A stretch of 64,000 bases of DNA. It comes from [Clostridium] asparagiforme DSM 15981. GTDB lineage: Bacteria > Bacillota > Clostridia > Lachnospirales > Lachnospiraceae. The number at the start of each line of letters is the position of its first letter. Position 1 is the first letter of the stretch. Below are positions 46,451 through 54,662 of the stretch, one piece after another. The notes below the pieces were generated by a model that was not told where the DNA came from, did no database searches, and worked only from the letters and a program-made list of their open reading frames with translations. The DNA is taken from the NCBI GenBank assembly GCA_025149125.1, contig CP102272.1:682001-746000 (forward strand), written 5' to 3'. A program made the position numbers and the translations under genes.

Positions 46451-46540
46451 ATGATGAAGGATGGGGCTGAACCAGTAAGAGTATTGCTGTTCATCGTCAG
46501 ACATTACGGTGTGATCGAGCGACTGCCCGTACCGGGCTGA
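46451..46540 (+). CDS. candidate 29-residue leader peptide of leuA
   Basis: A short open frame, ATGATG to TGA, preceded by AAAAAGGA. Its middle, VRVLLFIVRHYGVIERL, is rich in Leu, Val and Ile codons, the end-product amino acids of the pathway that leuA opens. A perfect GCCCG-TAC-CGGGC hairpin covers its last codons. The frame ends 69 bases before leuA. Branched-chain-rich peptides in front of leu/ilv genes usually sense charged tRNA through ribosome stalling. The stretch 46148-46281 before the promoter shows nothing I recognise. Confidence 0.5.
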   Translation: MMKDGAEPVRVLLFIVRHYGVIERLPVPG

Positions 46541-46609
46541 GGACGAAGTGAATTGGCAGGACCGTGTGACGAACCGACAACCGTAAAAAGATGAATGGAG
46601 GAAACAAGT

Positions 46610-48277
46610 ATGTTGAATTATAAGAGATATAAGCGTGTACCCGTAGTGAATTTCCCGGAGCGTACCTGGCCGGACAAGGAGATCGAAAAAGCACCCGTAT
46701 GGTGCAGCGTGGATCTGCGGGACGGCAACCAGGCTCTGGTGGAGCCCATGGTGGTGGAGGAGAAGGTGGAGATGTTCAACCTTCTGGTGAAGCTGGGCTT
46801 TAAGGAGATCGAGGTGGGTTTCCCCGCGGCGTCCCAGATTGAGTACGATTTTCTGCGTACCCTGGTGGACCGCAAGCTGATCCCCGACGACGTTGAGATT
46901 CAGGTGCTGGTACAGTGCCGTGAGCATTTGATCAAGAGGACTTTCGAGGCCCTGGAGGGCATCAAGAAGGCCATTGTACATATTTACAATTCCACGTCCA
47001 CCTTACAGCGGGACGTGGTGTTCCACAAGGATAAGGACGAAATCAAGGATATCGCCATCATCGGCACCAAGCTGGTGCAGCGCTATGCGGCGGAGTGCGA
47101 CACCCAGGTGCGCCTGGAGTACTCCCCGGAGAGCTTTACCGGCACGGAGCTGGATTTTGCGCTGGATATCTGTACGGCGGTTCAGGAGACATGGGGCGCT
47201 ACCAAGGAGAATCCCATTATCATCAATCTCCCGTCCACCGTTGAGATGACCACCCCCAATGTCTACGCGGATCAGATTGAGTGGATGAACACGCACTTCA
47301 AGAACCGCGACAGCATTATTTTGAGCATTCACCCCCACAACGACCGCGGCGAGGGCGTGGCTTCCACGGAGCTGGCGCTGCTTGCGGGCGCGGACCGGGT
47401 GGAGGGCACCCTGTTTGGCAACGGCGAGCGCACCGGCAACGTGGACATTCTGACCGTGGCCTACAACATGTTCTCCCAGGGAATCAATCCCGAGCTGAAC
47501 ATCGAGAATATCCGCGAGATCGCGGAGATTTATGAGCGCTGCACCAAGATGGATATTCCGCCCAGGCATCCCTACGCGGGCAAGCTGGTGTTCACCGCAT
47601 TCTCCGGCTCCCACCAGGACGCCATCAACAAGGGCATGCAGGCGCTGCATGAGCGCGGCGGCGAGTTCTGGGAGGTTCCCTACCTGCCCATTGATCCCAG
47701 CGATATTGGCCGGGAGTACGAGCCCATCGTGCGGATCAACAGCCAGTCCGGCAAGGGCGGCGTAGCCTTCGTGATGGATACCTTCTACGGCTTCAAGCTG
47801 CCCAAGGGCATGCACAAGGAGTTTGCGGATGTGATTCAGAAGATTTCCGAGAAGCAGGGCGAGGTGGCCCCGGAGCAGATCATGGAGGCGTTCAAGAACG
47901 AGTATCTGGAGCGCAAGGAGCCCATGCACTTCCGCAAGTGCCGGATTACCGACACCGAGACGGGAGACGGCGAGTTTGCAACCCTGGCCAAGGTGATCTA
48001 CACCGACCACGGCATCGAGAAGACCTTCGAGGGCGTCGGAAACGGCCCCATCGATGCGATCCAGAGAGGCATGGAGGATGCCCTCGGAATCCAGATCAAG
48101 GTTATGGACTACAACGAGCACGCATTGGCCGCCGGTTCCGGAGCCCAGGCTGCATCCTATATCCACCTGATCGACCAGGTGTCCGGCAAGACGACCTACG
48201 GCGTTGGTATCAGCTCCAACATTACGAGGGCGTCCATCCGCGGCATTTTCAGCGCGGTGAACCGGTTGTTTTATTGA
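46610..48277 (+). CDS. leuA: 2-isopropylmalate synthase
   Basis: Condenses acetyl-CoA with 2-ketoisovalerate, the first step specific to leucine. The 555-residue length is that of the longer (type 2) LeuA. The HMGL-like TIM barrel holds the metal/acid motif SVDLRDGNQAL near residue 30 and HPHNDRGEG at about 240; the C-terminal LeuA dimer/regulatory domain (about 425-555) is complete and is the usual site of leucine feedback inhibition. GGAGGAAACAAGT precedes the ATG at 46610; another in-frame ATG at 46595 overlaps the ribosome-binding site. It stands alone with a terminator after it, so leuB/leuCD are elsewhere. Confidence 0.95.
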   Translation: MLNYKRYKRVPVVNFPERTWPDKEIEKAPVWCSVDLRDGNQALVEPMVVEEKVEMFNLLVKLGFKEIEVGFPAASQIEYDFLRTLVDRKLIPDDVEIQVLVQCREHLIKRTFEALEGIKKAIVHIYNSTSTLQRDVVFHKDKDEIKDIAIIGTKLVQRYAAECDTQVRLEYSPESFTGTELDFALDICTAVQETWGATKENPIIINLPSTVEMTTPNVYADQIEWMNTHFKNRDSIILSIHPHNDRGEGVASTELALLAGADRVEGTLFGNGERTGNVDILTVAYNMFSQGINPELNIENIREIAEIYERCTKMDIPPRHPYAGKLVFTAFSGSHQDAINKGMQALHERGGEFWEVPYLPIDPSDIGREYEPIVRINSQSGKGGVAFVMDTFYGFKLPKGMHKEFADVIQKISEKQGEVAPEQIMEAFKNEYLERKEPMHFRKCRITDTETGDGEFATLAKVIYTDHGIEKTFEGVGNGPIDAIQRGMEDALGIQIKVMDYNEHALAAGSGAQAASYIHLIDQVSGKTTYGVGISSNITRASIRGIFSAVNRLFY

Positions 48278-48314
48278 GTATGACATGGTGATCCATATAT
48301 CTTAAGACATAATC

Positions 48315-48354
48315 AGAGCCGTCAATTACAGGATTGTAATTGGCGGTTCTTTTG
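48315..48354 (+). terminator. intrinsic terminator of leuA
   Basis: A 16-bp stem with two G-T pairs (48315-48330 with 48335-48350) and a GGAT-type tight loop, followed by TTTTG. Confidence 0.8.
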
Positions 48355-48428
48355 TAAATGTGCAGAACACGAGGGTCAGCAGATGTAACGCTAGTGGAAA
48401 TTCTGCTATGCCAATTTGTCATGGGCTA

Positions 48429-48457
48429 GTGACTTTTAGATATGGCTATTGTAGAAT
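48429..48457 (+). promoter_or_regulatory. candidate promoter of the accessory regulator pair
   Basis: GTGACT (48429-48434), 17 bases, TAGAAT (48452-48457), 31 bases before the XRE gene. The -35 box matches the consensus only in part. Confidence 0.4.
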
Positions 48458-48488
48458 GACTATATATAACAGGCACGGAGGAGATAAG

Positions 48489-48677
48489 ATGGATCAGCAG
48501 ACAATATTAAAGGAATTGCGTGAAAGTCATGGGTATACCCAGGAGGAGGTGGCGAAAATTATTGGTGTACACCCAAGTGCATATAGCCGCTACGAGAGCA
48601 GAAAGCGGGAGTTGCCTAAAGAGTGTGCAAAAAAGCTAGGCGAGTTATATGGTGTCGAGTGGTGGACATTAATGTGA
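48489..48677 (+). CDS. small XRE-family helix-turn-helix protein
   Basis: A 62-residue stand-alone Cro/C1-type DNA-binding protein: LKELRESHGYTQEEVAKIIGVHPSAYSRYESRKRELP is a textbook HTH_3 pattern. GGAGGAGATAAG precedes the ATG. Base composition is visibly AT-richer than the neighbours. It is followed 23 bases later by an unknown gene in the same orientation, so the two are probably cotranscribed. Small XRE proteins of this sort are typical of mobile-element or toxin-antitoxin remnants; no integrase or toxin is visible. Confidence 0.82.
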   Translation: MDQQTILKELRESHGYTQEEVAKIIGVHPSAYSRYESRKRELPKECAKKLGELYGVEWWTLM

Positions 48678-48700
48678 CGCATGATACAGGAGATAAACGT

Positions 48701-49279
48701 ATGACAGAACGAAATTACGCATTGAAGAAATTGATGAGGAATGCGTTGCTGGAAGTGTTGGGCTCTGGTATGTCATTTTCTTTCGTGGAATTGCGGGAGG
48801 AGATACGGAGGAGATATTCTGACATTTGTATTGACGATCGAAAATTCAGCACGCTTCTTTATCGCATCAGAAAAGATATGCCAGAAATCAAACTGGAAAA
48901 TAATCAGTATTATTTAGATAAGACGAGGATACAGAAGATGGAAGATATACAAAAAAGTAGTATCGTTCAAACTATTGTTGAACCTGTGCACACGGAAAGC
49001 ATTCAAGCGCTCAGTGATGAGAGGAACATGCAGGAAAATTTTGAGAGATGGGATTTGACGGATTTTATCGGGGAACTGAATCAATTAGTTGATAAAGCTG
49101 AAAAATATTGTGATCGGGATTTATGCGATTTAGCACTTTCCTCACAGCAGGTCATTTCCATTCGAAGAATGCTGGATTTTACGAAAAAACTTAAAGAGCT
49201 TCTTCGGGAGGAAGAAAGTGGTGTCAAATTAAATCTGGCTGAGATCAACGCGCTTATGTCTATATCACAGAATGGTTAA
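48701..49279 (+). CDS. hypothetical protein with possible winged-helix N-terminus
   Basis: A 192-residue protein I do not recognise. Residues 1-75 alternate basic helices and short strands (ALLEVLGSGMSFSFVELREEIRRRY, DDRKFSTLLYRIRKDMP, ENNQYYLD), a layout consistent with a winged helix. Residues 95-192 are predicted helical and charged (LTDFIGELNQLVDKAEKYCD, MLDFTKKLKELLREEES). AGGAGATAAACGT precedes the ATG. Its codon use is AT-rich, like the XRE gene before it and unlike the flanking core genes. A terminator follows at 49288. Confidence 0.7.
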   Translation: MTERNYALKKLMRNALLEVLGSGMSFSFVELREEIRRRYSDICIDDRKFSTLLYRIRKDMPEIKLENNQYYLDKTRIQKMEDIQKSSIVQTIVEPVHTESIQALSDERNMQENFERWDLTDFIGELNQLVDKAEKYCDRDLCDLALSSQQVISIRRMLDFTKKLKELLREEESGVKLNLAEINALMSISQNG

Positions 49280-49287
49280 TGAATCGG

Positions 49288-49336
49288 AAAAGGGTAAGGG
49301 GCCTCAATCTGAGATTTGAGACACTCTTACCCTTTT
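49288..49336 (+). terminator. intrinsic terminator of the accessory pair
   Basis: Stem AAAAGGGTAAG (49288-49298) with CTTACCCTTTT (49326-49336) around a 27-base loop with its own short CTCAA/TTGAG pairing. Confidence 0.75.
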
Positions 49337-49428
49337 GATTGAATAAAATTACCGCTTGCGGACGATTGGTCCGCCTATCCCGCCTTAACGCGGAGCATAT
49401 TGAGGTTCAAGTCGCTTTCATGTTGCGG

Positions 49429-49749
49429 TTATGCCAGCGCTTCCCAACTCCCCTTCAGCACCAGGTAGGTGATGAACGGTCCCACCACCGCCCCGATCAG
49501 GGACGAGACGATGGGCGCTCCGAACATGATGTTCATGACCAGAGCCACGGCCGCGACGCAGAGGAAAAGGTAAAACCCCAGCCTGCGCCTGAAAAAGAGC
49601 ATGAGACACACCGCTGTGATCATTCCGGCCTCAGCCACGATATACAGAATGTATGCCGGGTCGGTGAGCGTCAAAAAGAGATACGAGACGAGGGCCATAA
49701 CGTTAGCCACGAGCATGATCCAGAGCCACACTTTAGCGCCTGTTTTCAT
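49429..49749 (-). CDS. small hypothetical membrane protein
   Basis: A 106-residue protein made almost wholly of membrane helices: about 6-26, 32-52, 57-74 and 78-98, with a short positively charged loop FFRRRLG between the second and third. No family is recognised. AAGGAGGACTGATTCAA precedes the ATG. It lies 54 bases downstream of the large membrane protein on the same strand, so the two are likely an operon. Confidence 0.65.
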   Translation of the reverse strand: MKTGAKVWLWIMLVANVMALVSYLFLTLTDPAYILYIVAEAGMITAVCLMLFFRRRLGFYLFLCVAAVALVMNIMFGAPIVSSLIGAVVGPFITYLVLKGSWEALA

Positions 49750-49803
49750 TTGAATCAGTCCTCCTTATGTTTCATTTGTGTGATGGGCGGGAGCTGACGG
49801 GGA

Positions 49804-51462
49804 TTACTCCCCGTCCTCCGCTTTCTGCGTAAACGCAAGGTTGTCGAATCCGGTGGCGATACAGATGCCGGTGTCGCTGGTCATATAGTCGATGGATACC
49901 CGGTCGCCGGGCTGAGTCACGGCCAGCTCGTTGCTCAGATCGTAGGATACGGTGAACAGTAAATTGGGTTTTTCTTCCAAAATAATCTTGTAGGTGACGC
50001 CGTCCCCCAGACTTTCCGAGGCGATCCGCAGCACGGTGCCTTTCACGCTCTTGGCGGTCTGGCCGGTCAGGATGCCGCCGGAGCTGCCGCGCATCTGGCG
50101 GAAGTCCCGCAGAGCGCTGTCGATGGTTTCGCCGGTACCCACATTGGTATAGTTTGCCACGGACACGAAGGCGTACTGCTTGATTAGCCCCGCATTGTCC
50201 TTCAGGGTCATAAAGTAGGTGGGCTGTCCGTCCAGATTGATGATCATGGGGAAGGAGGCCCGGTAACCGAACTGCTGAACCTTACCTTCCGCGGAGCTCT
50301 GGGCCGCCACCTCGGTGGCGCCGCTCATCTGGTAGAGGAAGGATTCCTTGGTCACCATATCCACCAGGATAAAGCCGATGGCGGACTCGTCGGAGCCGAC
50401 GCTGGTCAGACCGGTGAACAGATAGCACCGCGCCCCGTTGTAGATGATAATGTCGCCGCGGCTGGGCCGGAACTTATCCTGGTTGGAGAAGTTGAAGATT
50501 CCGTGCACGTACTGTCCCTGATTGTTGATCTGCTGCATCACAAAGGATTCGGGCTGCACGCGGTCCACCCATTCCGGTATGGCGTCAATGGTGTAGTGGT
50601 TGGTCTCGCCGGTGGTGGCGTTGACGATCAGCACGCCGTCGGCCTCCGGGAGATTGAACAGCCAGCGGTTCTTGTAGGTGGTCAGCACCCAGTAGGGCAC
50701 GCCGTCGTCGTCCAGCTCGAAGGAGTAATCCGTCAGTCCCATGAACAGGCCGCCGCCGAACAGGCGCACGTGGCGGTTTAAGTCGTCCAGGATGTAAGCG
50801 TTTGCCTGGTATTTGATCTTGTGGTCCGTCACCAGGGTCACGTCGCTGACGTCGTTGGCCGCCACCACGATGTACCCGGCGGAGCCGTCCATATTTTTCA
50901 GCCACTTAAAGAATCCGGAGTGCTCTAAGGGAACTACCCACACCAGCTTGTCGTTTACTTTCTGGATCACGGGGGTGCCAAGGATTACCTGGCTGCCCAG
51001 GCCGGGATTCTCACCCACCTTCTTGTCGGCCAGCTCCCGGGCCAGATCCTTGTCCACGATGGGCAGCTGGTTCAGCGCCAGCGGCTGCACCGTCTCGTTG
51101 AACTCTGAAACCTGGGGCGTGCCCAGCTGGTCGCGGTACGTCTTGTAGTTGAACAGCGGGATGGACAGCATGGTGACCGCGAAGTAAGCCACCCACAGGA
51201 TGCCAAGCAGCACAAAGCCCTTCTTGACGCTCTTGACGCTGCTGTCGATAGAAAATTGCATGCGGTTGTACTCGTTGGTGGAGATCCGCAGGCTGCCAAG
51301 GCAGATGAAAAAGTTCAGCACCACATAGCAGCTGATGGCAAAGCACCAGGCAAACGCCCCGTCCGAGTACAGGGGATTTAAGTTGGGACCCCGCACAATC
51401 ACGGCCGCAACGAAGAAAACCGTCAGCGCCAGATTGAGCAGCAGTTGTTTTTTCTTGTTCAT
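49804..51462 (-). CDS. hypothetical membrane-anchored protein with large external domain
   Basis: A 552-residue protein not assigned to a named family. Three hydrophobic segments lie near the N-terminus (about residues 6-24, 35-60 and 84-104). The remaining 440 residues are a mainly beta domain, predicted outside the cell, with many repeated short strands (SGFFKWLKNMDGSAGYIVVA, GGGLFMGLTDYSFELDDDGVPYWVLTT, GDIIIYNGARCYLFTG). The C-terminal 70 residues look like a small beta barrel (TVLRIASESLGDGVTYKIIL). The ATG at 51462 follows CAGGAGGTATCT. It may be an envelope or cell-shape factor, but nothing in the sequence proves it. Confidence 0.65.
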   Translation of the reverse strand: MNKKKQLLLNLALTVFFVAAVIVRGPNLNPLYSDGAFAWCFAISCYVVLNFFICLGSLRISTNEYNRMQFSIDSSVKSVKKGFVLLGILWVAYFAVTMLSIPLFNYKTYRDQLGTPQVSEFNETVQPLALNQLPIVDKDLARELADKKVGENPGLGSQVILGTPVIQKVNDKLVWVVPLEHSGFFKWLKNMDGSAGYIVVAANDVSDVTLVTDHKIKYQANAYILDDLNRHVRLFGGGLFMGLTDYSFELDDDGVPYWVLTTYKNRWLFNLPEADGVLIVNATTGETNHYTIDAIPEWVDRVQPESFVMQQINNQGQYVHGIFNFSNQDKFRPSRGDIIIYNGARCYLFTGLTSVGSDESAIGFILVDMVTKESFLYQMSGATEVAAQSSAEGKVQQFGYRASFPMIINLDGQPTYFMTLKDNAGLIKQYAFVSVANYTNVGTGETIDSALRDFRQMRGSSGGILTGQTAKSVKGTVLRIASESLGDGVTYKIILEEKPNLLFTVSYDLSNELAVTQPGDRVSIDYMTSDTGICIATGFDNLAFTQKAEDGE

Positions 51463-51642
51463 AGATACCTCCTGAATGAACTCTTTTAACAGTTTCATTA
51501 CAAGTAATTATACATTGTCGGCAGCCACGGGCTGTCGATAAGGGATACGTTTCCTTAATTATATCGCATGAGGAGAAAATCACAAGGGATATTTCGCGTT
51601 ACCAGTATTTATATCTTATAAAGAAGCGGAATAATCCGAATC

Positions 51643-51722
51643 TGTACAAATGGGAAAATACCTTGTATAATTAAGAAAACACATCTCTTATCGGCAGCCT
51701 TTGGCTGCCGGCAAGGTATAAT
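51643..51722 (+). promoter_or_regulatory. promoter region of the PHP gene with hairpin and duplicated -10 segment
   Basis: TGTACA (51643-51648), 17 bases, TATAAT (51666-51671) is a fair promoter. A second TATAAT at 51717-51722 sits in an imperfect copy of the same segment (TATAATTAA...AACAC). Between them is a perfect 8-bp hairpin, CGGCAGCC-TTT-GGCTGCCG (51692-51710). Nothing else was seen in the 302-base gap apart from a similar but imperfect CGGCAGCC/GGGCTGTCG element near 51517-51535. Confidence 0.4.
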
Positions 51723-51764
51723 TAAAACACGTCTGCCTGTGCGGGCAGCGATGAGGGGAGCGCT

Positions 51765-52757
51765 ATGAGAAAAGACGGCGGGTTTAAAGAAGAGGGAAAC
51801 TGGTACAAGGGAAATCTCCACAGCCACACGGTGGATTCCGACGGCTGCCTGACGCCCGGGGAGGCGGTGGAGCTGTTTGCGGAACACGGTTACAGCTTTC
51901 TGGGAATCAGCGATCATGATGTGTATTCGGACTACCGGGAGCAGCTGAACCGGGAGAATTTTATCATCATTCCGGCGGTGGAAGCCTCGGCCGTCCTGTG
52001 GAAGGACGAGACGCTGACACAGCGTCTGAAGGTGCATCACGTTCACGGGATTCTGGGGCCGGAGAGCGTGCGGAAACAGGCGGTTCTGCCGCTTATGCGC
52101 CACGGGGAAGCGGTGCAGCCGAGAATGTTTTACGGGGAATGGGACGGGGCCGCGGTGGCTCAGGAGATGAGCGATTATCTCAGGTCCAGGGGCTGTCTGA
52201 CCATCTACAACCACCCCATCTGGTCGCGGGTGCGGGAGGAGGATTTTGCGGATACCGACGGTCTTCTTGGCCTGGAAATTTTCAATTATAATACGGTAAA
52301 TGAGAGCGGCACCGGCTTTGACACCACCTACTGGGACGCCATTTTGCGGAAAGGCAGACAGCTCTACGGCTTTGCGGCGGACGACAACCACAACAGCGGT
52401 GAATTCGACGACGCCTGCGGCGGCTTTATCATGGTCAAGGCCCCCGCGCTGACCCATGAGATGATCGTCAGCGCGCTGATGGAGGGAGAATTTTACGCTT
52501 CCTCGGGACCGCTGATCCACGACTGGGGCGTGTGCGGACGCCGGGTCTGGGTCAAATGCAGCCCGGTGTACCGGGTTAATTTCATCGCCGGGGGACCGGT
52601 GAACGCCGGACTCACCGTGATGTGCAATACGCGGGAGGACGGGCTGGAATACGCGGAAGTGGAACTCAAGGGCAACGAGACATATGTGCGGATTGAGTGC
52701 GCCGACGTGTACGGCCGCACCGCCTGGAGCAACGCGCTGTTTTTAAACTGGCCGTAA
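51765..52757 (+). CDS. PHP-domain metal-dependent phosphoesterase
   Basis: A 330-residue protein with an N-terminal PHP domain: KGNLHSHTVDSDGCLTP gives the first HxH motif and Asp, LGISDHDVYSDY the next His/Asp, PAVEAS the Glu ligand, and YNHPIWSR, AADDNHN further His/Asp ligands in the 210 and 260 regions. PHP proteins of this stand-alone type hydrolyse phosphomonoesters such as histidinol phosphate or nucleotide 3'-phosphates; the C-terminal 70 residues form a small beta domain (VKCSPVYRVNFIAGG). The substrate is not evident. Reads divergently from the membrane-protein pair. Confidence 0.87.
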   Translation: MRKDGGFKEEGNWYKGNLHSHTVDSDGCLTPGEAVELFAEHGYSFLGISDHDVYSDYREQLNRENFIIIPAVEASAVLWKDETLTQRLKVHHVHGILGPESVRKQAVLPLMRHGEAVQPRMFYGEWDGAAVAQEMSDYLRSRGCLTIYNHPIWSRVREEDFADTDGLLGLEIFNYNTVNESGTGFDTTYWDAILRKGRQLYGFAADDNHNSGEFDDACGGFIMVKAPALTHEMIVSALMEGEFYASSGPLIHDWGVCGRRVWVKCSPVYRVNFIAGGPVNAGLTVMCNTREDGLEYAEVELKGNETYVRIECADVYGRTAWSNALFLNWP

Positions 52758-52799
52758 ATTCCGGGATTTGTGTGAAAACGTGTGATATATATTTATCAG

Positions 52800-52869
52800 A
52801 AACAGCGCCTGAGGCTGCGGTGGTTCCCAGGGGGAAAATACCCGGGAAACGCAGTATCCGGCGCTGTTT
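52800..52869. repeat. 70-nt nested inverted repeat after the PHP gene
   Basis: Three nested stems: AACAGCGCC (52801-52809) with GGCGCTGTT (52860-52868), CTGCG (52815-52819) with CGCAG (52850-52854), and TTCCC (52824-52828) with GGGAA (52844-52848). There is no T run, so it is not a standard terminator. The following 52960-53080 is very AT-rich with no recognisable gene. Confidence 0.6.
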
Positions 52870-53104
52870 GCCGTCCGGAAGGGCGCAGATGGGTTCTGTC
52901 GCATTTGCGACAATATCGGCAAAAATGACAAGATATAAACGATTTAATGACACATATTAAGAAAAAATTTTAACAATATTTGAGAAAGTATTTGGATTTT
53001 TAAAAAACATTATAATAAATATTGATTTATATAAATTTAAATGTTAAAATTAAACAAATAATACAACTTTCGCTGCAGAGAATGAGAGATGATGGCAAAA
53101 GCGT

Positions 53105-53150
53105 AGACTTCCGGGAGTTAGTCTGCCTTTTAACGGAAGTCTCTTTTTTT
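53105..53150 (+). terminator. attenuator-like terminator in the eut operon leader
   Basis: Stem AGACTTCCG (53105-53113) with CGGAAGTCT (53134-53142), then CTTTTTTTA. It lies 32 bases before eutA and about 350 bases after the PHP gene, so it would stop transcripts entering the eut operon. The 5' strand can pair instead with AGTCT at 53120-53124, giving a competing structure. In other Firmicutes eut leaders hold terminators overridden by the EutV antiterminator. I did not find an unambiguous ANTAR dual hairpin. No good sigma-A promoter was found in 52870-53100. Confidence 0.6.
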
Positions 53151-53181
53151 AGTAATGAAATGATGGAGGGGGAAGACAGGG

Positions 53182-54612
53182 ATGGCGGATGAACTGCTGA
53201 GTATTGGAATCGACATAGGCACCTCCACGACTCAGGTGATTTTCAGCCGCCTGTCCATTGAGAACACCTCGGGATATTTCAGCGTGCCCCAGATACGCAT
53301 TGTGGATAAACAGGTAATCTACAAGGGGGAGGTGTATTCCACGCCATTGAAGACCAGAACCATGATCGACGCCGACGCGGTGGCCATTCTGGTGGAAGGC
53401 GAATTTAAACGGGCTGGTTTCACGCCCAGGGACACCCGGACCGGGGCGGTGATCATTACCGGGGAGACGGCCAGAAAGGACAACGCGGCCCTGGTGCTGG
53501 AACGCCTTTCCGGCTTTGCCGGGGATTTCGTGGTCTCCACGGCCGGACCGGATCTGGAATCCATCATTGCGGGAAAGGGCAGCGGGGCCCGGCAGTATTC
53601 GGAGGACCGCTCCTGTGTGGTTGCCAACATCGATATCGGCGGGGGGACTTCCAATCTGGTTCTCTTTGACCGGGGCGAGACGGTCTGTGCGGGCTGTCTG
53701 GATATCGGGGGAAGATTGATCCGGGTTTCGTCGGATTTATATGTGGACTATGTGAGCGAGAGCGTGAGACGGATCGCGCGCTGGAAGGGAATCTCCATCG
53801 CAGAGGGGGAGCGGACGTCCCGGGAGGCGCTGGAGCGGATCTGTGGGGCCATGAATGAGGTGCTGGAGCAGGTCTTTGGGCTCCGGCCCCGGGAGGGGAT
53901 CCTGAGCGAGGTGCAGACGCCCGGCAGCAGCGCTTTTTCAGTGACAACGCCGGTGGACGCTTATTTTTTCTCCGGCGGCGTGGCAGATGCCATTTACGGG
54001 GACCCGGGGGAGCCGTTCCGGTATGGGGATATCGGGATGCTTCTGGGCGCGGCGGTAAAGGGCGGCAGGCTGGCGGGCGGCGGACGGCTGGTCAGGCCGG
54101 ATGAGACCATACACGCTACGGTGGTGGGGGCCGGAACCTACACGACGACGATTTCCGGCAGCACCATCACCTATACGAAGAATATATTTCCCATGAAAAA
54201 TGTCCCGGTACTGTGCCTGTCCGGGGAGGAGCAGGACGCCTGCTTCGAGGGAAGGTCCGAAGTTCTGGAGGAGCGGATGCGCTGGTTCGGGCGGCAGAAC
54301 GATTCGGAGCAGCTGGTGCTGGCCATGAAGGGCAGGCCCAATCCGGGTTATGCGGAGCTAAAGCGGCTGGCGGAAGCGCTGGCCCGGGCGGCCGACGCGG
54401 TTTACCGGCCGGAGACGCCTCTTCTCATCATCGTGGAGTGCGATATGGCCAAGGCTCTGGGACAGGCGGCGTACCACGCCGGGCGCGGGGGCCGGGAGGT
54501 GGTGGCCCTGGATTCTATCCGGGTGGGAGACAATGATTACGTGGACATGGGACGGCCTCTCATGGGAGGTCTGGTGGTCCCGGTGGTGGTGAAAACGCTG
54601 GTGTTCGGCTAG
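53182..54612 (+). CDS. eutA: ethanolamine ammonia-lyase reactivating factor
   Basis: Chaperone-like ATPase that releases damaged cobalamin from ethanolamine ammonia-lyase so that new adenosylcobalamin can bind. 476 residues of the actin/Hsp70-like fold: LLSIGIDIGTSTTQVIFS (phosphate-1 loop, residues 4-21), VVANIDIGGGTSNLVLFDRG (phosphate-2, about 150-170) and the family block GAVIITGETARKDNAA. First gene of the microcompartment operon, as in many Firmicutes; eutB starts 50 bases later. Confidence 0.95.
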   Translation: MADELLSIGIDIGTSTTQVIFSRLSIENTSGYFSVPQIRIVDKQVIYKGEVYSTPLKTRTMIDADAVAILVEGEFKRAGFTPRDTRTGAVIITGETARKDNAALVLERLSGFAGDFVVSTAGPDLESIIAGKGSGARQYSEDRSCVVANIDIGGGTSNLVLFDRGETVCAGCLDIGGRLIRVSSDLYVDYVSESVRRIARWKGISIAEGERTSREALERICGAMNEVLEQVFGLRPREGILSEVQTPGSSAFSVTTPVDAYFFSGGVADAIYGDPGEPFRYGDIGMLLGAAVKGGRLAGGGRLVRPDETIHATVVGAGTYTTTISGSTITYTKNIFPMKNVPVLCLSGEEQDACFEGRSEVLEERMRWFGRQNDSEQLVLAMKGRPNPGYAELKRLAEALARAADAVYRPETPLLIIVECDMAKALGQAAYHAGRGGREVVALDSIRVGDNDYVDMGRPLMGGLVVPVVVKTLVFG

Positions 54613-54662
54613 TTTGGCCGGGCGGCGGCCGGAGATGGAAACGAGAGGAGGGAGTTGCGGAT

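Noticed and set aside
46317..46609. T-box leader for leuA
   Set aside because: No T-box core sequence (GGTGGNACCGCG-like) and no specifier loop arrangement; the terminator is also at the wrong end.
53041..53150. ANTAR (EutV) dual-hairpin target
   Set aside because: I could not place two stems with the conserved A1/G4 hexaloops, so only an attenuator-like hairpin is reported.
52870..53181. Adenosylcobalamin riboswitch before the eut operon
   Set aside because: No B12 box (GCCACTG-like) or the expected multi-stem layout was found.
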